A stretch of DNA of 58,241 nucleotides. It comes from Chitinibacter sp. GC72. Lineage in GTDB: Bacteria > Pseudomonadota > Gammaproteobacteria > Burkholderiales > Chitinibacteraceae. This document shows positions 18,774-27,755 of the stretch, piece by piece. The translations under genes and the position numbers were made by a program. Position 1 is the first letter of the stretch. Each line of letters starts with the position of its first letter. A model generated the notes under the pieces. The model saw only the letters and a program-made list of their open reading frames with translations, was not told the origin of the DNA and made no database searches. The stretch spans positions 1 through 58,241 of the forward strand of contig NZ_VIRW01000019.1 of NCBI RefSeq assembly GCF_009760905.1. The letters run 5' to 3'.

Positions 18774-21700
18774 TTATTCGCCCGCTGGTACCAGCACGGT
18801 GCGGTTGCCATTGCTTTCCATGCCGCTGACTATGCCGGCACTTTCCATTTGTTCGATCAAGCGGGCTGCGCGGTTGTAACCGATGCGAAACTGCCGCTGC
18901 ACCGCCGAAATCGAAGCCCGGCGACTACGAATTACATGCGCAACGGCTTCGTCGTACAAGGGATCGCTCTCTTCGGCATCCCCCGGCACGCCCGACCAGT
19001 TACCCGCTTCGGCCTCATGCGCCGGATAGAGCACGCCCTCGATGTAATTGGGCTCGCCCAATTGCTTGAGGTATTCAACCACACAATGCACTTCGGCATC
19101 GTCGACAAACGCGCCATGAATCCGCTGCGGATAGCCCGTGCCAGGCGGCAGGAACAGCATATCGCCCTGCCCGAGCAAGGCCTCTGCACCCATTTGATCG
19201 AGAATCGTGCGGCTATCGATTTTGCTTGAGACCTGAAACGCCAGCCGCGTCGGGATATTGGCCTTGATCAGTCCGGTAATCACGTCAACCGACGGGCGCT
19301 GCGTCGCCAAAATCAGATGGATCCCCGCTGCGCGTGCTTTTTGCGCCAGCCGGGCAATTAATTCCTCGATTTTCTTACCTGCCACCATCATCAAGTCGGC
19401 AAACTCATCGACCACCACCACAATCATCGGCAGATGTTCCAGCGGCTCGGGGTCATCCGGCGTCAGTGTGAATGGATTGGTCAACTTCTTGCCCGCCGCC
19501 TCGGCCTCGGCCACTTTCTGGTTAAAACCGGCTAAATTCCTCACGCCCATCGCGCTCATCAGGCGGTAGCGTTTTTCCATCTCGCCGACACACCAGTTCA
19601 GCGCATTGGCAGCCAGCTTCATGTCGGTAACCACCGGCGCGAGCAGATGCGGAATGCCTTCGTACACCGACAATTCGAGCATTTTCGGGTCGATCATAAT
19701 AAAGCGCACTTCATCGGGCGTGGCTTTAAACAGGATCGACAAAATCATCGCATTCACGCCCACCGATTTACCCGAGCCGGTCGTACCGGCTACCAGCATA
19801 TGCGGTGTTTTGGCTAGATCCGTTGCGACGGGTATACCGCTGATGTCCTTGCCTAGTGCGATGGTGAGAGGGGATACCTGCCCATGGTATTCCGGCGCGG
19901 ATAAAATCTCGGACAGTCGGATCATTTGCCTTGTTGGGTTGGGTAATTCCAGCCCCATGCAGGTTTTACCCGGAATCGTTTCGACCACGCGCACCGAAGC
20001 CAGACCCAGCGAGCGCGCCAGATCTTTGGCTAAATTCACCACCTGCGCCCCACGAATGCCGGTCGCTGGCTCGACTTCAAAACGCGTAATCACCGGCCCA
20101 GCATAAGCATCGAGCACGCTGACCTTGACTTTGAATTCGTTGAGTTTCTCTTCGATCAGAATGCTGCGCTCGAGCAAGTCCTCCTGACTGACCGTAATGG
20201 TCTGCACCGTGGCTGGGCGCAATAGCTCCAGCGGCAGACACAAACCGTCTTCACCGCGCCAGGCCGGATCTGCCGCCGCACGCGACGCGGGGGCTAGCGC
20301 GTCCGGGCGCAAAAAAGCGGTCGGTCGCTGCGGCACAGATACAGCTGGAGGCACTGCCGGTGCGCTTTCGGCCACTTCATCCGGCATACCTATCGATGTA
20401 TCTGCCTCAACAGCATAACTATACTGCCCCGCAGCCATATACCCCTGCAGCAAAGATGGGGCAGCAGGTGACTGACTGGCTACATTTGCTGCGAAATTGA
20501 CCGGCGCAGCTGCGGACGGGGGCACTGGATAAAAGCTCTCTTCGCCCGTAATGTCAGATGCTGGCTGAGCAAGATCAATCAACTGCGATACTGGCGTGGG
20601 GTGGCTTGCCAGCGCAGACGGATCTAGCATCTGCGAAATCGGGCTCTGCAGAACCGAACCAGTTTGCGCTTGCGGAATCGGACTCACTTGCGCTTGAAGA
20701 GCCGGACTCAGCTGCGCTTGAAGCGCAGGCACAATCGCTGCCTGCGTTGCAGGGTTAACAGATGGCTGCGATGCCGGGCTGATTGATGCTGCAGGCATCG
20801 CTTGCTGCTGGCTGGATTGAAAAATCCGGATGACTTCGGGCGCAGGCGCACGATGGGCCACAGCGGGGGCTGGCGGCGGCGCGGTGCGCTGCGGGGCTGC
20901 GGCTTTGGGCGGCACTGGCGTTGCGGCACCCGAGCGATAGCTGTGTGTTGGCGTAATTTTCGGGCTCGGGCGCTTGCCGCTGTGAATATCCTGCAAGCGC
21001 TCGCGAATTTCGGACGGCTCAATCACCGGCAGTGGCTCTGGCGCTTTGCGCTCAGGCATTTTTGCGCCTTCAATCGCCAACTTGCGCTGGCTGCGCTCCA
21101 GATTGCGTTGAATATGGCTCATATCCAGTACCGGCAATTCGCGCCGGCTTTTGCGGGGTGCCGGAATCGGCTGACTGGGCGTTTTCACCTGCTCGGCCGA
21201 TAGAAAATCCTTGGTCTCGCTCACCACAGAAACGGGTGAAACGGACGAAACTGGCGAATCAGGCACAGGGGCTAACGAGCTCAGTGTGGGCGAACTGCGG
21301 ACAGGGGATGGAACGGGCTCAATGACGGCCTGATTCGCTCCACGCGGCGCGGCATCTGCGTGCGTCGGAATGATGCGCTCCAGCTGCGGCGTGCTTGCTG
21401 ACAGAAATTCTGGCGGAGCATCACTCACCAACCCACTCACCTGCTCACTCGCCGCCTGCACGGTGGTAACTGGCGCGCTGGCGACTGACTTCACATCAGA
21501 TTCAACACGGGGTTCTGCCAGGGTATTGGCTGCTAGCTCATATTCAGATTGGCTTGTATGCTGATACCCCTTAGTTCGAATCAGGGCTGCACCTTCACTC
21601 TGTTGCGAGGCGGGCTGCTGGATGGACGGCTGAGCGCTATTGCCAACACGTCTTTGCGCCGCAGCATCAACCTTGGCCTGAGGCACGGATGAGCTTATGC

Positions 21701-22031
21701 GTTCAGTCCTGGAGTCAGTCGAGACATCAATCGGCTCGGCGCTAACCTCAGGCTTGATGCTGTGCAGTACGTCGGCCATTTTGGCACCGATCTTACTAGA
21801 CACAGGTTGAATCAGCGATTTAAGCGAGCCCACACCTTTGGCAGCGGCCTGGCTGACAGAAGAAAGCGGCAATTCAAACATGCCGTCCAGACGCGACGCC
21901 TCGGGCGCTTTAGCCGCTGCGGGTGGCTGATCCTGCTCTTCGGTACGAGCTTTTTTAGCTGGTTCAATGCCTGACAGATCGCCTTCCAGCTTCTGATTTA
22001 ATACTTCAAACAACTGCTGTATCTTCTTCAT
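18774..22031 (-). CDS. ftsK: FtsK/SpoIIIE-type DNA translocase without membrane domain
   Basis: A 1085-residue DNA-pumping ATPase. The C-terminal third is standard: the FtsK alpha domain ([22 protein letters not shown]), Walker [11 protein letters not shown] (near 749), Walker [11 protein letters not shown] (near 875), the [21 protein letters not shown] core, and a C-terminal gamma winged helix ([24 protein letters not shown]) that would read KOPS-type sequences. Unusually, no hydrophobic segments precede it; the first 600 residues are Pro/Ala/Ser/Gln-rich linker after a short start [15 protein letters not shown]. So it lacks the four-helix septum anchor of classical FtsK; a second, anchored FtsK may exist elsewhere. 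Two copies of the 50-bp repeat lie in frame in the linker. The start overlaps the cupin gene stop. Confidence 0.93.
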   Translation of the reverse strand: MKKIQQLFEVLNQKLEGDLSGIEPAKKARTEEQDQPPAAAKAPEASRLDGMFELPLSSVSQAAAKGVGSLKSLIQPVSSKIGAKMADVLHSIKPEVSAEPIDVSTDSRTERISSSVPQAKVDAAAQRRVGNSAQPSIQQPASQQSEGAALIRTKGYQHTSQSEYELAANTLAEPRVESDVKSVASAPVTTVQAASEQVSGLVSDAPPEFLSASTPQLERIIPTHADAAPRGANQAVIEPVPSPVRSSPTLSSLAPVPDSPVSSVSPVSVVSETKDFLSAEQVKTPSQPIPAPRKSRRELPVLDMSHIQRNLERSQRKLAIEGAKMPERKAPEPLPVIEPSEIRERLQDIHSGKRPSPKITPTHSYRSGAATPVPPKAAAPQRTAPPPAPAVAHRAPAPEVIRIFQSSQQQAMPAASISPASQPSVNPATQAAIVPALQAQLSPALQAQVSPIPQAQTGSVLQSPISQMLDPSALASHPTPVSQLIDLAQPASDITGEESFYPVPPSAAAPVNFAANVASQSPAAPSLLQGYMAAGQYSYAVEADTSIGMPDEVAESAPAVPPAVSVPQRPTAFLRPDALAPASRAAADPAWRGEDGLCLPLELLRPATVQTITVSQEDLLERSILIEEKLNEFKVKVSVLDAYAGPVITRFEVEPATGIRGAQVVNLAKDLARSLGLASVRVVETIPGKTCMGLELPNPTRQMIRLSEILSAPEYHGQVSPLTIALGKDISGIPVATDLAKTPHMLVAGTTGSGKSVGVNAMILSILFKATPDEVRFIMIDPKMLELSVYEGIPHLLAPVVTDMKLAANALNWCVGEMEKRYRLMSAMGVRNLAGFNQKVAEAEAAGKKLTNPFTLTPDDPEPLEHLPMIVVVVDEFADLMMVAGKKIEELIARLAQKARAAGIHLILATQRPSVDVITGLIKANIPTRLAFQVSSKIDSRTILDQMGAEALLGQGDMLFLPPGTGYPQRIHGAFVDDAEVHCVVEYLKQLGEPNYIEGVLYPAHEAEAGNWSGVPGDAEESDPLYDEAVAHVIRSRRASISAVQRQFRIGYNRAARLIEQMESAGIVSGMESNGNRTVLVPAGE
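20396..20445. repeat. 50-bp dispersed repeat inside ftsK linker (diverged copy)
   Basis: Its right arm GCAGCCATATACCCC matches GCCCACAGCCACATACCCC of the 4228 copy; the left end is degenerate (ATGTATCTGCC). Read on the coding strand it gives about residues 530-546, [16 protein letters not shown], in the same frame as the 21521 copy. Confidence 0.6.
21521..21570. repeat. 50-bp dispersed repeat inside ftsK linker
   Basis: It starts GGGTATTGGCTGCTAG and ends GTATGCTGATACCCC, exactly 50 bases with inverted ends. It encodes FtsK residues about 154-171, [16 protein letters not shown], without shifting the frame. Confidence 0.75.
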
Positions 22032-22402
22032 GACGTTGATGCCGACCGATCTAACACGACAAAATACTTGCGCACAGCCTGCAGCACTTCAAAACGGCCG
22101 ACAAAGCCGGCCGGAATCACCGCCGCCTCGCCCGCGCTGACCACCACGCCCTGCCCCTGCTCATCCAGCAGCCGCACCTGACCACTGATCACGCAGAAAA
22201 ACTCTTCCTTATCCGGCGCAAAGCGGATATTCCAGCTTCCCACCTCGCACGCCCAGATACCACACGAGAGCACACCATCGCTCGAGGTGTAGTGCGCCCA
22301 GGTCGTGCGCCAAGGCGCACCCGAGACACGGCGATCTTCTCGTGGCTGATCAAAACTGGGCTCGACGGCCTGATTAAAATGGGTGATGTGCGCTAAAGTC
22401 AT
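22028..22402 (-). CDS. Small cupin-domain protein
   Basis: A 124-residue single-domain cupin, starting [17 protein letters not shown] at 22402. The barrel motifs are seen in [33 protein letters not shown] (about residues 48-80) and [17 protein letters not shown], matching the DUF861/EutQ-like cupin group. Some cupin histidines are replaced, so metal binding is doubtful. The stop overlaps the ftsK start as ATGA, so it is probably co-translated with ftsK; a functional link is not known. Upstream of it, past about 60 bases without a feature, ends dnaB on the same strand. Confidence 0.75.
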   Translation of the reverse strand: MTLAHITHFNQAVEPSFDQPREDRRVSGAPWRTTWAHYTSSDGVLSCGIWACEVGSWNIRFAPDKEEFFCVISGQVRLLDEQGQGVVVSAGEAAVIPAGFVGRFEVLQAVRKYFVVLDRSASTS

Positions 22403-22501
22403 GCAAAAAATCCAGAAATTTGATGGTACCCGATCCATGCAGGAACCTGATACATACGTGGGGCAGATTCATACCGAGCAAGGCGATGCTGTTTCAAGGC
22501 C

Positions 22502-23956
22502 CTATTCCAAATCGCTATTCCAGTCATCCGGCCGCATCAGTGCATTGTCAAAGCGCGAGTACATGCCCTGAAACACCAAGGGCACCCGGCCGACCGGGCC
22601 ATTACGGTGCTTGCCGACGATGCACTCGGCCAGGCCTTTGTGCGGGCTGTCCGGGTTGTAGTATTCATCGCGGTACATGAACATGATCAAGTCGGCGTCC
22701 TGCTCGATTGCGCCCGACTCGCGCAAATCGGACATCATCGGGCGTTTGTCGGTACGCTGCTCGACTGAACGCGATAGCTGCGAGAGCGCGATAATCGGGC
22801 ATTTGAGTTCACGCGCCAACCCCTTGAGCGAGCGGGAAATCTCGCCCAGCTCGGTCGCCCTATTCTGATCTTTCGCGCCCGCGCGCCCAGCCATCAATTG
22901 CAAGTAGTCGATCACAATCAGGCCCAGCTGGCCGCCACATTGCCGCGCCAGTCGCCGCGAGCGGGTACGCACATCCAGTGCAGTCAGCGCGCCGGTTTCC
23001 TCGATAAAAATCGGCGCCTCCGATAATTTGCCCACGGCGTGCGTCAGCCTGAGCCAGTCTTCATCTTCAAAACGACCCGTTTTAAGCTTGTGCATATCGA
23101 TCTTGCCCACCGAGCCGACCATCCGCATCCCCAGTTGCGCCGCGCCCATCTCCAGCGAGAAAATCGCCACCGGCAATTTACTGTGAATGGCGACGTTTTC
23201 GGCGATATTGACCGAAAACGCTGTTTTACCCATTGAAGGACGGCCAGCAACAATAATCAGATCGCCGCCCTGCAGACCGGAAGTCATTTTATCCAGATCA
23301 ATAAAGCCGGTCGGCGTACCGGTCACTTCGGACGGATTGTCCTGCTGGTAGAGATAATCAATGCGCTCGACGATTTCTTTCAGAATCGGCGGCATGGTGT
23401 GAAAACCCTGCTGCCCTTTGGCCGATTGCTCGGCAATCTGAAATACCTTGGATTCGGCCTCGTCGAGCAATTCTTTGGCGTCACGCCCATTCGGGAAAAA
23501 CGTCCCGTCGACGATTTCGGTGGCCACGGCCGAGAGCTGGCGCAATACCGATTTTTCACGGACGATTTCCGCATAGCGGCGAATATTGGCCGCCGATGGC
23601 GTATTTTGTACCAGCGAGCCCAGATACGAGAGCCCGCCAACATACGACAGATCATTGGTCGTATCGAGCGATTCTTTCACCGTGATCACATCCGCAGGGC
23701 GGTTGTGTTCAATCAGCTTGATGATGGCCTGAAAAATGCGCCGATGATCTTCGCGGTAAAAATCCTGCGCACCAATCACATCGGCGATGCGGTCAAACGC
23801 CGTGTTTTCCAGCATCAGGCCACCCAGTACGGACTGCTCGGCCTCGACCGAATGCGGCGGGATGCGGTAGGTGGCTGTCTCGTCAACTTGCGCTGCGGCA
23901 TTGTATTCGGCTTGCATGTCGCGAACTAGCTCGGTAGGATATTCGTTCATTTTCAC
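22502..23956 (-). CDS. dnaB: Replicative DNA helicase DnaB
   Basis: Hexameric fork helicase, 484 residues. The N-terminal primase-interacting domain (RIPPHSVEAEQSVLGGLMLE, near 30-50) is followed by a RecA-like ATPase core with Walker A GRPSMGKTAFSVNIAE, IFSLEMGAAQLGMRM, VIDYLQLM (Walker B) and SQLSRSVEQRTDKRPMMSDLRESG, all standard. The open frame starts with GTG at 23956; an ATG two codons later at 23950 is equally possible. No intein or insertion is seen. It is divergent from ratA across about 110 bases. Confidence 0.97.
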   Translation of the reverse strand: MKMNEYPTELVRDMQAEYNAAAQVDETATYRIPPHSVEAEQSVLGGLMLENTAFDRIADVIGAQDFYREDHRRIFQAIIKLIEHNRPADVITVKESLDTTNDLSYVGGLSYLGSLVQNTPSAANIRRYAEIVREKSVLRQLSAVATEIVDGTFFPNGRDAKELLDEAESKVFQIAEQSAKGQQGFHTMPPILKEIVERIDYLYQQDNPSEVTGTPTGFIDLDKMTSGLQGGDLIIVAGRPSMGKTAFSVNIAENVAIHSKLPVAIFSLEMGAAQLGMRMVGSVGKIDMHKLKTGRFEDEDWLRLTHAVGKLSEAPIFIEETGALTALDVRTRSRRLARQCGGQLGLIVIDYLQLMAGRAGAKDQNRATELGEISRSLKGLARELKCPIIALSQLSRSVEQRTDKRPMMSDLRESGAIEQDADLIMFMYRDEYYNPDSPHKGLAECIVGKHRNGPVGRVPLVFQGMYSRFDNALMRPDDWNSDLE

Positions 23957-24068
23957 TTTTATGGCGGGTGTGGGCAGCAGATCAAAGCGCTGCCGACGAT
24001 GGTTTTAACGCAGCAGGCCCACAGACTCAGGGTTTGCAAGAGAATCATTTTACTCCGCCGCACCCTTG

Positions 24069-24503
24069 ATGACCATGCAGTCCATCCGTAAATCAGTCCT
24101 GGTTCCCCATTCTGCCGCACAAATGTATGAGCTGGTTGATCGCGTTGAAGATTACCCGCGCTTTTTGCCGTGGTGCGGCGGCGTTGAAGTGCACGAGCGC
24201 AGCGAGCAGATTCTGGATGTCACCGTCAAAATCGAATTTCTCAAAGTGAGTACTTTTTTTCGTACCCGCGATGAGAAATCGGCCAATGAAATCGTCATGC
24301 ATTTCGTTGACGGGCCATTTAAAGCCCTGACCGGCATCTGGCGCTTTACCCCGCTAATGGAAGACGCGTGCAAAATCGAATTCGAACTCGATTACGAGTT
24401 TTCCAGCCGCACAATTGACGCGATAATTGGCCCGGTTTTTGGCAAGATCACTTCAACTTTTGTCGATGCTTTTGTCAAAGAAGCCGACCGAAAATACGGA
24501 TAA
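24069..24503 (+). CDS. ratA: RatA/Coq10-type START-domain protein
   Basis: A 144-residue SRPBCC (START-like) protein beginning MTMQSIRKSVLVPHSAAQMYELVDRVEDYPRFLPWC, the hallmark of the RatA/YfjG family, and ending FVDAFVKEADRKYG. Homologues bind ubiquinone-like lipids (Coq10), and RatA in Escherichia coli was described as inhibiting 70S ribosome association. TTG 24066, ATG 24069 and ATG 24075 are all possible starts; none has a clear ribosome-binding site. It is followed 4 bases later by ratB, the same pair as yfjG-yfjF in Escherichia coli, but here next to dnaB rather than smpB. Confidence 0.9.
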   Translation: MTMQSIRKSVLVPHSAAQMYELVDRVEDYPRFLPWCGGVEVHERSEQILDVTVKIEFLKVSTFFRTRDEKSANEIVMHFVDGPFKALTGIWRFTPLMEDACKIEFELDYEFSSRTIDAIIGPVFGKITSTFVDAFVKEADRKYG

Positions 24504-24507
24504 ATCC

Positions 24508-24828
24508 ATGACAAACACCGACACCCTGATGACTGTTGAAGTCGTGTATGCCACAGCGGCGAAACAAAAATTGCTGCGTGTGAAAGTGCCTGCAGGTAGT
24601 ACGGCGCAATACGCCATTGAAAAATCGGGCATTCTGGCCGAGTTTCCCGAGATTGATCTGGGCACGCAGAAAATCGGTATTTTCGCCAAAGCGGTCAAGC
24701 TCGACACTGTGCTACGCGAAAAAGACCGTGTTGAAATCTACCGCCCACTAATCGCCGACCCCAAAGAAGTCCGCCGCCAGCGCGCGGCCGAGGGCAAGGC
24801 GATGAAAAAAGGCGGCGGCGAAGCTTAA
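24508..24828 (+). CDS. ratB: RnfH/RatB-family ubiquitin-like protein
   Basis: A 106-residue beta-grasp protein of UPF0125 (RnfH/RatB). The family pattern is clear: MTVEVVYATAAKQKLLRVKVPAGSTAQYAIEKSG, then IGIFAKAVKLDTVLREKDRVEIYRPLIADPKEVRR. The start chosen (24508) lies 4 bases past the ratA stop. The C-terminal tail is basic. RatA and RatB are commonly paired; the molecular role of RatB is not established. Confidence 0.92.
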   Translation: MTNTDTLMTVEVVYATAAKQKLLRVKVPAGSTAQYAIEKSGILAEFPEIDLGTQKIGIFAKAVKLDTVLREKDRVEIYRPLIADPKEVRRQRAAEGKAMKKGGGEA

Positions 24829-24840
24829 AGAGCCTTAATT

Positions 24841-24862
24841 GGCGCGATGCCCGCGCCTTTTC
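24841..24862 (+). terminator. Probable terminator after ratB
   Basis: GGCGCG-ATGCC-CGCGCC followed by TTTTCT, 12 bases past the ratB stop. Confidence 0.65.
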
Positions 24863-25008
24863 TCTGAACAATCAAGCGCTTGACGATGAAGGAACTGCGG
24901 CACCTTGAATTTTTAGAATGAACTTACCCGGCAATTGCAATACAATGTTTCCCCTATAAGCCGACAGTAAAAGTCGGCATCACCAACAAGAGACATTCGA
25001 GCAGACCT

Positions 25009-25779
25009 ATGGGTACGTTGAGCAAAAGCATTTTTATCATTATTTTGTCGCTGATTTGTTCATTCTTGATCGGCAAATCGATTTACGAAAAAGAACAGCT
25101 CAATCAGGCACGCACCATGGCCAATATGGTCGAGCATATTGGCCAGTGGGCATCTCAATACCGGGGAATCTGGACCAAGGAAGCCAAAGGTGAAATCGTT
25201 GACCAGGGCTCTCACCTTGATACGCTGACCGTGTCGCTAGCCAATGAAGACAACTCGATCACCAGCGCCGAAGACATGGCCACCACGCTGAATTTCCACC
25301 TGAAAAATCCAGCGCTGGTGCAGCGCGAAATTTCCGACTTGATGATCGCTGATCAGAGCAAGGCCTCATACCGCATTACTTCGGACAAATTCATGAATGC
25401 GCGTAATAGCCCGACGGCGTTCGAGCGCAACGCCATGGAATATATGCGTGCCAATAATGTTACCGAATACAGCGAAGTCAGTAATGGCCGCACGCTGTAT
25501 GCGCGCGGACTGATCGCCACCGCCGCATGCATGCGCTGCCATGAATCAGCAGAAAAAGCCCCGTATGCCGTGCGCAGCCTGTACCCGACGCAGGGTTATG
25601 GCTATGAGCTGGGCAAGGTCTCGGGCGTGATCTCGGTCAAAATCCCCTCGTCATACAGTGCCAGCAGTATTTTTAGCGCCTTGAACTTGCTCAGCCTGAT
25701 CGCACTGGGTGTTTTTGCCTTCATCGTTTTTCTGCTGTGCCGACGCAAAGCAAATCAAGACTGGACAGATCAAGACTGA
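25009..25779 (+). CDS. DUF3365 haem-binding membrane protein (Tll0287-like)
   Basis: A 256-residue protein with an N-terminal membrane segment (about 7-23), a periplasmic domain, one CMRCH motif (Cys174, Cys177, His178) for covalent c-type haem, and a second membrane segment (about 225-245) followed by a short basic tail. The layout and the segment YSEVSNGRTLYARGLIATAACMRCH fit the DUF3365 domain, found alone or at the sensor end of histidine kinases and chemoreceptors, and thought to sense redox state or gases. Here it stands alone without an output domain. It has its own leader and lies convergent to the next gene. Confidence 0.85.
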   Translation: MGTLSKSIFIIILSLICSFLIGKSIYEKEQLNQARTMANMVEHIGQWASQYRGIWTKEAKGEIVDQGSHLDTLTVSLANEDNSITSAEDMATTLNFHLKNPALVQREISDLMIADQSKASYRITSDKFMNARNSPTAFERNAMEYMRANNVTEYSEVSNGRTLYARGLIATAACMRCHESAEKAPYAVRSLYPTQGYGYELGKVSGVISVKIPSSYSASSIFSALNLLSLIALGVFAFIVFLLCRRKANQDWTDQD

Positions 25780-25824
25780 GCCGCCAAACCCGACTAGGCG
25801 GCAGACCGCCTACCCGAAGACGAT

Positions 25825-26295
25825 TTAGCCGAGCTTACCCTCGTCAGCCAACTGGCGAATCAGCTTGATGGTGTCGATATCGGCCTCTTGCCAGGCCGAC
25901 TTCAGATAGCTCAGGTATTTATCCAGCTCAGGGTCAGCGCCAACGGGGTGCGGCGTTTCATAGCAGAAGCGCACAAACAGCGCGCCCTCTTGCGGCTCTT
26001 CGATTCTCATCCACAGCTGCCCACCCAGATGCATATCGCTGGGCTGGGTGTCATAGTGCACCGACACTTCGTGCTGGTAATAGATGTGGTCAATCACTTC
26101 GAGCTTGCCCATGACAATGCGGCGATGAATGCCTTGCTCATGCCGGTGAGTCACTGCCGCTTCATCAATATGCTCGACAAATTCCATCGGCGATTCTGCA
26201 CGGTACACCAGGCCTTGCCAGAGCTGGTTGCGCGTCAGCAAGTTTGCGCCAGGGTGCAATAAATCGTTGATCTGAACCAGATGCTCAAATTTCAT
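25825..26295 (-). CDS. SRPBCC-fold protein, DUF1857 (AtaL-like)
   Basis: A 156-residue protein beginning MKFEHLVQINDLLHPGANLLTRNQLWQGLVYRAESP, the pattern of the DUF1857/AtaL-like subgroup of the START/Bet v 1 superfamily (a lipid- or polyketide-binding fold). No catalytic role is known to me for bacterial members. It is a single gene, convergent with the haem protein and followed in the same direction by nothing; the next gene upstream on this strand is the HAD phosphatase. Confidence 0.7.
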   Translation of the reverse strand: MKFEHLVQINDLLHPGANLLTRNQLWQGLVYRAESPMEFVEHIDEAAVTHRHEQGIHRRIVMGKLEVIDHIYYQHEVSVHYDTQPSDMHLGGQLWMRIEEPQEGALFVRFCYETPHPVGADPELDKYLSYLKSAWQEADIDTIKLIRQLADEGKLG

Positions 26296-26359
26296 CGTCG
26301 GTACTCGCTACGCAAAATTGCAGATTATAGCCAATCAGCACGGAGTCAGCCCGCCGCGC

Positions 26360-27130
26360 TTAGAGTGATTTGAAGTCAATTTCGCCAACATGATTGAATA
26401 CATAATCAGGTTTATACGGAAATTCATCGAGCATTGGCAAGGTTGTCACTCCCGAGAGCACCAGCGCAGTTTTCATGCCGGCCTCCATGCCACCGACAAT
26501 ATCGGTGTCCATTCTATCGCCAACCATGACGCATTCTTCCGGATGCACGCCCAGCTTGCGGCTGGCCAGCATCATCATCAGTGCATTGGGTTTGCCAACG
26601 ATATAGGGCTTTTTGCCTGTCGCAGCGGAAATCGCCGCCAGTATCGTGCCAGCCGCCGGCTCATTGCCGCCTTCCACCGGATCAATCATGTCCGGGTTGG
26701 TCCCGATAAATTTGGCACCATGGTCTATAAAACGCACCGCCTTTTTCAGCTGCTCAAAGCTGAAAGTCGATGATTTGGCGACCACCACATAATCGGGATT
26801 GGATTCGGAAATCGAAAAGCCGACGTTATACAGCTCATTAATCAAGCCACCGCCACCAATCACATAGACCTTGGCGCGCTCTTTTTGCTGGCGCAAAAAC
26901 ATTGCCGTCGCCATCGCACTGGTAATGAAGTTCTCCTCGGAGAGGCCGTGAATGCCGAGCGATTCAAGCTTGAGTTTCAAATCCAGCGGGGTTTGCTCGG
27001 CGTTATTGGTTAAAAACAAAAACGGCGTTTTATCGGCCAGCAGTTTTTGCACAAACTCATTGGCACCATCAATCAGCTGCTTGCCGCGATAAATCACGCC
27101 ATCCATATCGGAAATAACACTGGTCACCAT
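26360..27130 (-). CDS. HAD-IIA family phosphatase (NagD-like)
   Basis: A 256-residue cytoplasmic hydrolase. All HAD motifs are visible: DMDGVIYRG (nucleophile Asp8, Asp10), LTNNAEQTP (motif II), the Lys in GKPNALMMM (motif III), and GDRMDTDIVGG (motif IV). The cap is the C2 type of NagD/4-nitrophenylphosphatase-like proteins. The NagD name fits the family, but the substrate (UMP, glycolytic intermediates or others) cannot be read from sequence. It lies upstream of a MazG-like gene on the same strand... the two are separated by a 50-bp repeat. Confidence 0.85.
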   Translation of the reverse strand: MVTSVISDMDGVIYRGKQLIDGANEFVQKLLADKTPFLFLTNNAEQTPLDLKLKLESLGIHGLSEENFITSAMATAMFLRQQKERAKVYVIGGGGLINELYNVGFSISESNPDYVVVAKSSTFSFEQLKKAVRFIDHGAKFIGTNPDMIDPVEGGNEPAAGTILAAISAATGKKPYIVGKPNALMMMLASRKLGVHPEECVMVGDRMDTDIVGGMEAGMKTALVLSGVTTLPMLDEFPYKPDYVFNHVGEIDFKSL

Positions 27131-27144
27131 AAGGCATCCTCTTG

Positions 27145-27194
27145 GGGTATAAGGCTAGAGGTTAATAAAATAAAGCACTAGCGGGCAATACATC
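27145..27194. repeat. 50-bp dispersed repeat, degenerate copy before the HAD gene
   Basis: It starts GGGTATAAGGCTAGAG and ends GCGGGCAATACATC, 50 bases. The closing CCC is changed to CAT. It lies between the start of the HAD gene and the stop of the MazG-like gene, 7 bases past that stop. Confidence 0.6.
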
Positions 27195-27201
27195 AAAATA
27201 T

Positions 27202-27516
27202 CTAGCGCTCGGCAGCCGGATATTTCTGCGCATTGAGCTGCATTTTGTGCAAGATCGCCTCTTCCATATCGACGCCCAGCTCATCGGCTAGGCGCAGCAT
27301 ATACAGCATGACATCGGCCATCTCCTGCGCGACGGGTGATTGCTCATCGACATCGAGCTGGGCCGCTTGCTCGGGAGTGAGCCATTGATAATGTTCAACA
27401 AGCTCGGCCATTTCGACCGACATGGCCATCACCAGATTTTTGGGATTATGATATTTGCGCCAATCACGCTCGTCGGCAAATTGACGGATTTTGATCGAGA
27501 GTTCGGCCAGATTCAT
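27202..27516 (-). CDS. MazG-like nucleotide pyrophosphohydrolase
   Basis: A 104-residue all-helical NTP pyrophosphatase. Metal-binding acidic residues are in the pattern MSVEMAELVEHYQWL (EMAEL-E helix) and QEMADVMLYMLRLADELG (ExxD helix), as in the RS21-C6/iMazG group that removes pyrophosphate from non-canonical dNTPs such as modified dCTP. It lies head to head with the small gene at 27582, separated by 65 bases. The exact nucleotide is not predictable. Confidence 0.87.
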   Translation of the reverse strand: MNLAELSIKIRQFADERDWRKYHNPKNLVMAMSVEMAELVEHYQWLTPEQAAQLDVDEQSPVAQEMADVMLYMLRLADELGVDMEEAILHKMQLNAQKYPAAER

Positions 27517-27581
27517 GGGGTTTTTAAGACTTTGTGGACAGTAATCCGTAGAATACGCCCCCTAAACAGAGGAAAACCAGC

Positions 27582-27755
27582 ATGACGATGAAAAAATACG
27601 AATTGGAAAAACGTAAAGCAGAAAAGCTACACAATGATTTGCACGGCGCCAGTACACCGGATCGGTTTGGTACGGCCAGCGCGAAAGAAAAACAACGCAA
27701 AAGCGGGATGAATAATCTGATGAGCAAACTGCTCGGAAAAACCCAGGCCAAATAA
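27582..27755 (+). CDS. Small basic hypothetical protein, coupled to the acyltransferase
   Basis: A 57-residue Lys-rich protein starting MTMKKYELEKRKAEKLHND and ending LLGKTQAK, with 15 or more lysine/arginine residues and no membrane segment. The ATG has AGAGGA 9 bases upstream. Its stop overlaps the start of the next gene as TAATG, so translation of the two is probably coupled. I do not recognise a family. Codon use is like its neighbours. Confidence 0.7.
   Translation: MTMKKYELEKRKAEKLHNDLHGASTPDRFGTASAKEKQRKSGMNNLMSKLLGKTQAK

Noticed and set aside
25780-25803. GCCGCC...GGCGGC hairpin after the haem-protein gene as a terminator
   Set aside because: The stem is short with a loop of about 11 bases and no T run on either strand.
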